Positions 56,508-64,000 of a stretch of 64,000 nucleotides of DNA are shown here, piece after piece (position 1 is the first letter of the stretch; each line of letters opens with the position of its first letter). Both the position numbers and the translations under genes were made by a program. Origin of the DNA: Zea mays (taxonomy: Eukaryota; Streptophyta; Magnoliopsida; Poales; Poaceae); contig NC_050098.1 of assembly GCF_902167145.1 (NCBI RefSeq), positions 18,186,501-18,250,500 on the forward strand, given 5' to 3'. The notes under the pieces are model-generated. The model searched no databases. It was not told the origin of the DNA and was given only the letters and a program-made list of their open reading frames with translations.

Positions 56508-58626
56508 ATGGCCCTCTTTGCTGCCGCACGCCGCGCCGCGGCCTCCTCCGTGCCCGTTCTCCTCCGTGCCTCCGCCTCCTCGGGGTCCCACCGCAGCGCC
56601 GTCCTGCTCCGGCCCCTCGCTGCCGCCGTGGCGCCGCCGAAGCCCCGCGCGATGCCGTTCTCCTCGGCGCCCGCGACGAGACCCAGCTCCGACGCCGAGC
56701 TACTCAGCGTCATCGACTCCGAGATCAAGTACGCCGAGGACTGCGATGACCACGACAGGGTAAACGAGCAGATTCCCCTATCCATAATGTGTAGCATATC
56801 TATTTCGCGATAGTAGAGTAAAAAACATATCCTGGTTTCTTGTGTGAATTTAGACACGCTACAGAGCGTATTTGGCCTGTTAGGTAGACTATTTGATGAT
56901 CTTTTATTTATTCTGTTCCACTGCTGTGAATTGGATCCTCCAAAACGGTGCCGGACCTTAGGTACTGTTGTTGTGTTTCTATTTTCCTTAGGAAGTATCG
57001 TTGTGTTCTATTTTTGGTCAAATCTATATGCTCATTCAGCGATTGATAGGATAATCCTGTACTCCTGTTTCCACTCCATTCAGTGATCGTAGTTCTTCTG
57101 CAGAATTTGGGATGTTTTTCTTTATTCATCTTCGAATTGTGATACTATTGACACACATAATCTGTTCTTTAAGTGCCCTTTTGATTTTGATGCCTTTCTT
57201 TATTCAGTGACTATAACATATACCCATCCTGTAATGTTTTATACACTTGGACAGTTAGACCTCATCTTAGTGAAATATCTGATTCATCTGGCACTTGTCC
57301 TCTATTACTATAATTTCTTGTTATACTGGGTTTTTGTTTAGGAAAACTGGTGCATGTTTGCCACTTCTTGGAGTGGTCGTGTATCATTATGAGCAGTTTG
57401 GTTGGTCTTGTGTTTCCAATCTGAGCATCCATGCTGCTGTATTAGTATTCCTCTCTGGTTGCAAGAGAGCAGAAAATATATAAAATAGCTTCCACTTTAT
57501 CTAATTATAATAACTCCCTCTTCAAATTGTGAGTCATTTGTCTTTTCTAGGTACACAGCTTTTGCTACGCACCTATCTATACAAGCCACGTCTAGATATA
57601 GAAAAAAAATTCTGTATCCAGAAAACCAAAATGATTTATAATTTAGAAGAGGGAGTACTTTAGAATGCTTAGGATATTTTTATTTTTGTTTGATACTTGT
57701 GAATTCTAATAGCTAACATGGTAGGATAGAAGAGGAGTCAGCCTTTGGAATGCAATGCCTTAGTGGCTTAGTTCAGCCACATATGATTTCTAGTAATCTA
57801 GGTTGAAATTGGAGATTGATGTGTGAGCCACCCTATGTGGATGCCACATGTTGGCAAAGATGTTGGGGGAATCAGCCAGCCTGTTCTTATCTTGTCTAGA
57901 GAACATTGCCTTTTTTGCCTGTTCATTTTTGTAGATTTGTTTTGTGGTTGAGCTCTCATCAGTTCGTTTCAAAACAGGTTGAGGAGATTCCAGAAAATTT
58001 CCCTTTCAAAATCAGCGACGAGAAGGGGACGAATGCAGTTACCCTTAAAAGAACATATCAGGGTGAGCAGATTGAGGTTGTGGTTCACATGCCCAGCCTT
58101 GTCACTGGAGATGAGCCTGATCATGACCGTGATGGTGAGGATGAGGACACGGCGGGAGATGACAATGACGAAGATGAAGGCCAGAAGCCTGAACAGTCAA
58201 GCATTCCTCTCACAGTCACTATATCCAAGGGTGACGGTCCTGTTCTTGAATTCACCTGCACTGCCTATCCTGACGAGGTCATCATCGACTCCATGTCTGT
58301 GACACAACAATCAGGGGATGATGAACGTGACATGATTGCATATGAGGGTCCTGATTTCAAGTATGAAGGAATAACTATACTAACTTTTTTTTGGTTTTTT
58401 GAGTGTTCAAATGCTTCAACGAATCTTTTTCTGGCGCTGACAATCTATATTCTCTTGTATGTGCAGTGACCTTGATGAGAACCTGCAGAGGGAATTCCAC
58501 AGGTACCTGGATCTGCGTGGCATTTCACCCAGGACCACAAATTTCTTGCACCTGTACATGATCAACAAGGACAGCCGTGAGTACCTGCTCTGGCTGAGAA
58601 AGCTGAAGGATTTCTTCAAGCAGTAG
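56508..58626 (+). CDS. Mitochondrial glycoprotein (p32/gC1qBP, MAM33-like), 3 exons
   Basis: Exons 56508-56759, 57978-58360 and 58467-58626 join in phase to 264 aa, stop TAG at 58624. The N-terminus (MALFAAARRAAASS..) is Arg/Ala/Ser-rich without acids, a typical mitochondrial presequence. The mature part has the family order: conserved ELLSVIDSEIKYAED helix (end of exon 1), EIPENFPFKI, an acidic loop rich in Asp/Glu (about residues 125-150), VTISKGDGPVLEFTCTAYPDEVII, YEGPDF across the exon 2/3 junction, LDENLQREFHRYLDLRG and C-terminal YLLWLRKLKDFFKQ. Members form doughnut-shaped acidic trimers in the matrix. It is the intact paralogue of the pseudogene at 15205. A Helitron-like end lies 214 bp upstream, so its promoter may be altered. 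Confidence 0.92.
57513..57656. mobile_element. Stowaway MITE in intron 1 of the p32 gene
   Basis: ACTCCCTCTTCAAATTG on the left and ATTTAGAAGAGGGAGT on the right are inverted repeats with TA-type borders. About 144 bp, noncoding. Confidence 0.75.
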
Positions 58627-58670
58627 GTGTGAAGACCTGAAGATCAGCTTTATCTCTCTTTTGTTCCTGC

Positions 58671-58802
58671 TAGGGCCTTCTCGGTTATTCCAATTCCATG
58701 TGGATTGAAGTGTATTAAAATGGATTTTGACTTGTTATGGATTTAAATCAACTTAATACCACTCAATCCACATGGATTATTGGTGAAACAAACAAGCCCT
58801 AG
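58671..58802. mobile_element. MITE in the p32 3' UTR
   Basis: TAGGGCCTTCTCGGTTATT and AAACAAACAAGCCCTA are diverged inverted ends, with a stronger inner pair AATTCCATGTGGATTGA / TCAATCCACATGGATT. It starts 45 bp after the stop codon, so would be part of the transcript. Confidence 0.65.
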
Positions 58803-59281
58803 TCGAAATTCTTGTTAAGTTGGTAGTTTGTCAGACCCGAAATAGAGTTTTTTGGGTTTCGAATGGAAACACTAGACAAAATAAAGGATTTAGTATTTTT
58901 TTCTATAAATTTCCAAGATTTATTTAACTGATGACAATTTAGGGTGAGAAAGTGTGGCTATATAAAAGCTTTCATGAAGTTAATTTGATATGTTAGCTGT
59001 ACTCATGCTGAGCATTATTTTTTATATGTGAAAAACGATCATTAAAATCCTGCTTAAAGCTGTTTCTAGCAGCCCCTATTTTAAACTTCACTGTATAAAA
59101 TGATCTGTCCGCATTCTATTTATAAAATTTAGTGTTAAATTTTATCTGAAAAATAATTTTTTAAAACCATCGATGAGGACATAGCGAACTCGAACTCCCA
59201 CCAATGTTGAGTCTAGTCCAGTGATCATCTCTTGAAAATTGAATTGGGACTTTGTATCATTATCATTAGCTATATATGGAA
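58803..59281. other. 3' flank of the p32 gene, no gene
   Basis: AT-rich spacer, no ORF or repeat recognised. Confidence 0.5.
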
Positions 59282-59390
59282 CTCCGTCTCAAAATATTAC
59301 TTGTTTTAACTCTACTAAAAAGATAAAAACAAATATTACTTGTTTTAACTCTACTAAAAAGATAAAAATAAATTTTATTTTGGGACGGAG
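59282..59390. mobile_element. Stowaway-like MITE with internal duplication
   Basis: CTCCGTCTCAAAAT and ATTTTGGGACGGAG are perfect inverted ends. A block of about 39 bp (AAATATTACTTG..ATAAAAA) is present twice in tandem inside (59291 and 59330). Confidence 0.75.
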
Positions 59391-60916
59391 AACTCTTAGA
59401 ATAGGCATACTGTCAAATTACTTGTGATCTTAGGGTTCTTTCACATGGTCTATTTTTTTCTCCCATATTCTGTTGCTAGTTTTTTTTTCAAATGAAGAAT
59501 ATATGTCGTGGCAACTAGGGCGGATCCCAAGGATGCCTCAGTCCCCTACGTTCTTGTACATTATGGAAAAATATAGAAAGAATATGGGAGAAAAAATAGA
59601 GAAAGAAGAATGGAATTTACTATATAACAAAGCTGGTTCAAAACGGCCTTCGTCGCGGTGTCCACGTTGCTCTTTAGATTTGTAGCCGTTCGATCGATTA
59701 CCAATGAACGCGATCATTTCTGTACATCCTCTCACGCGGCCCGATGTCTCCATTTCCTGTGAAGCTTCCAGACCAGACGACGCAAGTCCATGGCGCTATA
59801 GTACCCCCGTGGCTGCGAGATCTACATCCCCTCCCCCTTCCTGCCAACACCACATCGCTGCTTCATCCCCCGCAGAAGCTCCTCCATGTGAAGCGAGTCC
59901 ATGGCGCTAGGAACGCCCCCCATGAAGTTTGTATTCCCTCCCCTCGTCGGCCTCAAACGTCGCCTGCGCCACTACGACAAAAGCTGCCTGCGCCGTTGCT
60001 TCGTTGTCGCCGCAGCTACGCACGCCGCCATCTCACTATGTGTCATGTCTGTGTAGCCTCGCTGTGCGGCGCGACCACACTGTGACATAGCCCGCGCCGA
60101 CCTAGCAACGCTGTCGTGCCTCCGCACTCCCTACCGCCGATCGCGTTGTGCCCTATGCGAGTGTCGTGCCGCGGTCACGCCGCCACCCGACGCGGTCACG
60201 CCGCCACTCGCATCCCACCCTGAGGTACGAGAACCAGCTACCCCTTCCTGGGTGCTACGTGCTCTACACTGTTGTTTTATGACCTTTAAGTGCTCGATTG
60301 AATGCCCAAAGCGCGTCCCTTGCTCCCCACTCCTCCTGACGCCATGGGTGTCTTCCAGAAAGACGACGCACAATCGACACGGGTAGAGAGAAGAAGCGTC
60401 ATGGTCTCCGTCGGCGAGAGCGACGTTGCAGTGCGTGTTCTCAACGCATTCGATGGCCTGCGGTGTGTATGCTCTTCTCCCAATGCGGCCATTCCTCATC
60501 GCGCTTCGATTGACGCAGGTACGAAAAGATCTTCGATATTCGACTCCTCGGTGTTGTGGTTTTCGTCTAGCCTACGGTTTCGTGCACTCCCACTCCACAC
60601 CTGCTCATCACCGAGCAAGGACGGCGAGAACACTTTTCGAATCGCGCATCCTCTGTGCTACGGTTTGTTTTTAGACACCTGCTATGTGCACTCTGACTCC
60701 ATTCTTTCTCATCGTCGAGCAAGAACGACCACAGGACACGCGTGTTCCCATCATCCCCTCCCCCAGCCACAAATTCCTTTACCATTGTTTTACAATAAAA
60801 CTATCCGCTCTTGCCCAGATTTGTCTGTAAACATCAAAACGAGGAAGTCATTTCTTATTTTCCATTACACCAGATATGTTTCTAATATATTGGTGTTTCT
60901 CTCTGTAACACTTAGG
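59391..60916. other. No recognised gene; one 215-codon open frame
   Basis: A plus frame at 60302-60949 is open for 215 codons (MPKARPLLPTPPDAM...) in a CG-rich patch (59700-60500). I recognise no domain, and the composition drifts to AT within the frame. Could be a captured exon or chance. Confidence 0.35.
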
Positions 60917-61670
60917 ATTCTATTTCATTCCTATGGCTTTATCAACTAAGGAACAATACTGCCACAACCACCTAATCGGACTAATTTGACTGCAATTTAT
61001 GGTTCAATTTCTGAACTTACTCATCGTTTCCTAATATCCAAGAAAGAAATAAACAAAATAATTATGGAGGGAAAACAGAATCTAAATACTTCAAATTTGT
61101 GGACTCAGACAGCCAAAATGGGGAAGAGCATATGTCAAACACAAGAACTACCTTTGTGAGGAAGCTCTGGTGGATTGGCCAAAGGTATGTACCTGCTAGC
61201 TTCCATGGCAATGCTAACTGCTAACAATAAGCTCATTTATATTACTAATTGAATTCTGGTTTGGGTGGTATTGATGTATTATGAATTTCTGAATTCTATT
61301 TCATTCCTAGGGCTTTATCAACTAAGGAACAATACTGCCACAACCACCTAATCGGACTAATTTGACTGCAATTTATGGTTCAATTTCTGAACTTACTCAT
61401 CATTTCCTGATATCCAAGAAAGAAATAAACAAAATAATTATGGAGGGAAAACATAATCTAAATACTTCAAATTTGTGGACTCAGACAGCCAAAATGGGGA
61501 AGAGCATATGTCAAACACAGGAACTACCTTTGTGAGGAAGCTCTGGTGGATTGACCAATGGTATGTACCTGCTAGCTTCCATGGCAATGCTAACTGCTAA
61601 CAATAAGCTCATTTATATTACTAATTGAATTTTGGTTTGGGTGGTATTGATGTATTATGAATTTTTCTGA
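60917..61670 (+). repeat. Tandem duplication, 376-bp unit, two copies
   Basis: ATTCTATTTCATTCCTA starts at 60917 and again at 61293. The copies agree almost completely, including GGAAGAGCATATGTCAAACAC and GTGAGGAAGCTCTGGTGGAT, with a handful of substitutions. Both halves lack an ORF. A recent local duplication. Confidence 0.92.
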
Positions 61671-62880
61671 AATATTATACTGGAATAGAAATATCTTTAA
61701 AAGGTTCTACAATTATTGTACAAATACATGCTCCATTATTGTACAAGTATTCAAACTATTCATAGGTATTTTTTCCTGGCCACAATGATATAACTTGGCT
61801 TACAACACATCCATAATTTACTCATGTGTACAACAATGGACTAGGCGGGTCCCAGTTCTAGGCCACATACCTGGCATTTTATTTGGATATCGCTGGTATG
61901 TTTTATATTCTACCTGTGACTCTGGTTTGCATAAGTTTTATGATGTCTATCCGACCTGCACTCTCTTGAGTCTCATAACCTAATGTTGCTCTACATTGAT
62001 CATTGCAGATCGGGGCATCCAATAATTTCTACCTGATGTTGCTCCACATTAGTCCGATATGAAGCATGATTAGCAGCTTTTTGATTAAACATTTCCATGC
62101 TTCGATAAGTTAGTTACCATTCTTTCAATCACTTTTTACATAAACAATAATTGTTTGTGAGAAACATTGTAATCATTTACCAACCTATATTTGGTTCTCC
62201 ACTGAGCTTTCTACCTGGCATCACTATAATTTGTTCGGCCTAAATAGTCTTGCAAGGTGATTCTACTAGCTGTCTACTATTGCAAATTCAGTGTCACATT
62301 CTTAACTACTTATATATGCTAAGAATTATTATACTACTGCTTTTTATGTTAATAGTCGTCACATTCATCAAATCAACTTGCAAGTTACAGATTGTGCTAC
62401 TACATCATTCCATGATTCTATTCCATGCCTCTTCACTACTTCAAAGTATTATCTAATATTTGATTGTCCAAAATTAGCAGACAACAAATGTTGGGAAACA
62501 TACTATAATTTAATGGGTGTGAAAATATACCGCACTTTTCCCATGCTATACTATATCCTTCTTTTGTAAGTTTCTTTTGCATGGTTATATATGTTAAGAA
62601 TTGTTATGTGTTCCTAGAATAACTCAGTGGTTGCACATGATATATTTTCTTGCTTATTTACACAATGTTAGATGAAAGTATATTATGTTGTCTGTTTGCT
62701 TTACAACTGAACTGCAAGGATGAAAGTTAACGTGCCAAACTCTTTAGGTCTATGTTGTTCTATGTACTATAATGTTTATCTGTTCTACAACCATCATTGT
62801 CAGCTTAATTGTGATTCTACCACAGTATCAAAAACACCAACAGTAATAATCTATAACCACTCTGATTTACTATGCAACAC
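61671..62880. other. AT-rich, no gene recognised
   Basis: Possible body of a non-autonomous Helitron ending at 62908. No coding domain in either strand. Confidence 0.45.
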
Positions 62881-62908
62881 GCGCGCATGAGCGCGCATGA
62901 TACACTAA
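62881..62908 (+). mobile_element. Second Helitron-like 3' terminus
   Basis: A perfect hairpin GCGCGC-ATGA-GCGCGC (62881-62896), eight bases, then CTAA with T next. Spacer length equals that of the terminus at 56293. No 5' end assigned, no captured gene recognised. Confidence 0.55.
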
Positions 62909-62909
62909 T

Positions 62910-64000
62910 ATACTGAAGAAAGAACAAAGAAAGTCCTCTCTTGTCATCGTTCGAAGAGGATTAGAGATACTAAAATTTACTTTTAATTCATTTTAAATAA
63001 AAAAAAGGATTTTAACCATTTTGATACTCTTCGTTTTTGTACTCCCAAACTAAAACTGGGGGTTTCTGGTTTTCTCAACAAACTAGGGGCTGCTTCCAAT
63101 GTTCCATGGTTTTGTGTCGTGTGCTGTCCTATCCCGTTGATGGTGGGAGACTGGGAGTCGGGACTACTGCTAGCAGTACTTCGCTTTGGAAAATCAATAC
63201 TATTAAAACCCGTGCATAAAACATTCTACTCGTACAAACGAACCACAAGCTTTTGCGATGTTAATGCTGGGCCCGTTCAGCCATCCTAGTCGCTTGTCAT
63301 CCACGTGACCATTACTATTATCACATCGCCATGCTCCTCGTACATTGATTTGTACTAGTCGGTTGTCCGTGTGTTACGACGACTTACAACATTACTCACG
63401 TAAACTATTCATAAAAAAAATTTAAGATTTTTTATTGATCGTTTCCGCTCTCTGTGTAATATTTTTTGATTTTACTAACTGATGTTATTGTTTACTATAT
63501 GCAATATGTCTTGGTACAACACGACCAATAAAGTGAGCGATTAAAAGAGAGTTCACAACGACTGACTGAACGAACAGAAATTTTAAAATGACATAATTCC
63601 ACCATTCAGAGACCAAATAAGAGAAAGTTTGTCAGCTCAAGTTTCTAAAATAAGTCACATAAAGTCAAACTTATAAAAAAGATAGATCAAAATATGAAGT
63701 GATTGCTAAAGTCAAGCATCAATAAAAATTGGATGCACTCCATATAAATTATGCTACTTCGTAGCAATTACTAACATTTAAAACCAATAAATAACCTTTC
63801 ATTTTAATGTTAGTGTGATAAATCATTGTTGCTCCATTTAATTCAGCAACCTCAAACACCATGTAGTCTATTGCGCCAATGTGGTCTCCGAAATGACATA
63901 ATGCTTGCAAGAGCCAAGAACGTCGTGCTTTACTTGGGTTGTAGCCTCGGGTCGTAGCGCTGGCCTGGCCCGACACGATTATTTTTTTATTTTACAAAAA
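62910..64000. other. Right edge, no gene recognised
   Basis: AT-rich with short frames. A minus frame at 63749-63976 (75 codons) is open but without a known domain. Confidence 0.5.

Noticed and set aside
60302..60949. 215-codon plus frame as a gene
   Set aside because: No recognised domain, mixed composition and no convincing exon boundaries; left as an open frame only.

Overview
The window looks like maize (Zea mays) or a very close relative. The reasons are plant-type exons and introns, Stowaway, Tourist and hAT MITEs in and around genes, Helitron-type 3' ends, and nested long LTR retrotransposons resembling the maize Grande, Huck, SIRE/Opie-Ji and Tekay/Del families. Most of the 64 kb is retroelement. 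Host genes occupy the gaps.

Layout. 1-3103: right end of a minus-strand Ty1/copia SIRE-type element (partial gag-pol, PBS, 5' LTR). 3381-4759: solo LTR, Huck-like, with 5-bp TSD AGAAG. 7155-10609: six-exon plus-strand gene for a CGR2/CGR3-like Golgi methyltransferase (260 aa). 11809-12012: small plus-strand gene (67 aa, or 97 aa if spliced). 13247-14465: several small DNA transposons, including a 691-bp hAT element. 15205-16783: broken copy of a p32/MAM33 mitochondrial glycoprotein gene, split by a 951-bp PIF/Harbinger-like element. 17048-26289: full-length but mutated Tat-lineage Ty3/gypsy element (TSD CCTAT) that landed exactly at the edge of a MITE. 26437-27848: second solo LTR (TSD CAGGA). 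29645-30735: pieces of a DUF630-type gene (minus) and of a MYB-CC/PHR-type gene (plus). 31613-54282: a Grande-like element (TSD ACGGT, 624-bp LTRs) carrying an antisense, intron-containing accessory gene and an exact 89-bp tandem array. A very young 11.8-kb Tekay/Del chromovirus (37611-49402, TSD GGTTT, 2.75-kb LTRs) is inserted within its pol gene. 55289-56293: ABCE-type and BEACH/GFS12-like gene fragments ending at a Helitron-type 3' terminus. 56508-58626: apparently intact three-exon p32/MAM33 gene (264 aa). 59400-64000: no recognised gene, a 376-bp tandem duplication and a second Helitron-like 3' end.

How the parts relate. The broken and intact p32 copies share orientation and are separated mainly by nested retroelements. 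LTR differences counted by eye give the expected order: inner Tekay (about 3 substitutions in 2.7 kb) is younger than Grande (7 in 624 bp), which is younger than the Tat element at 17-26 kb (about 17 in 700 bp).

Most interesting: the young chromovirus carries an extra 337-aa ORF between its 5' LTR and gag. The ORF's N-terminus matches 7 of the first 10 residues of the mature histone H3 tail, including TARKS around Lys9, in an element whose polyprotein ends in a chromodomain. The Grande antisense gene, with four phase-compatible exons, a nuclear-localisation-like basic run and a hairpin cluster upstream, is the second.
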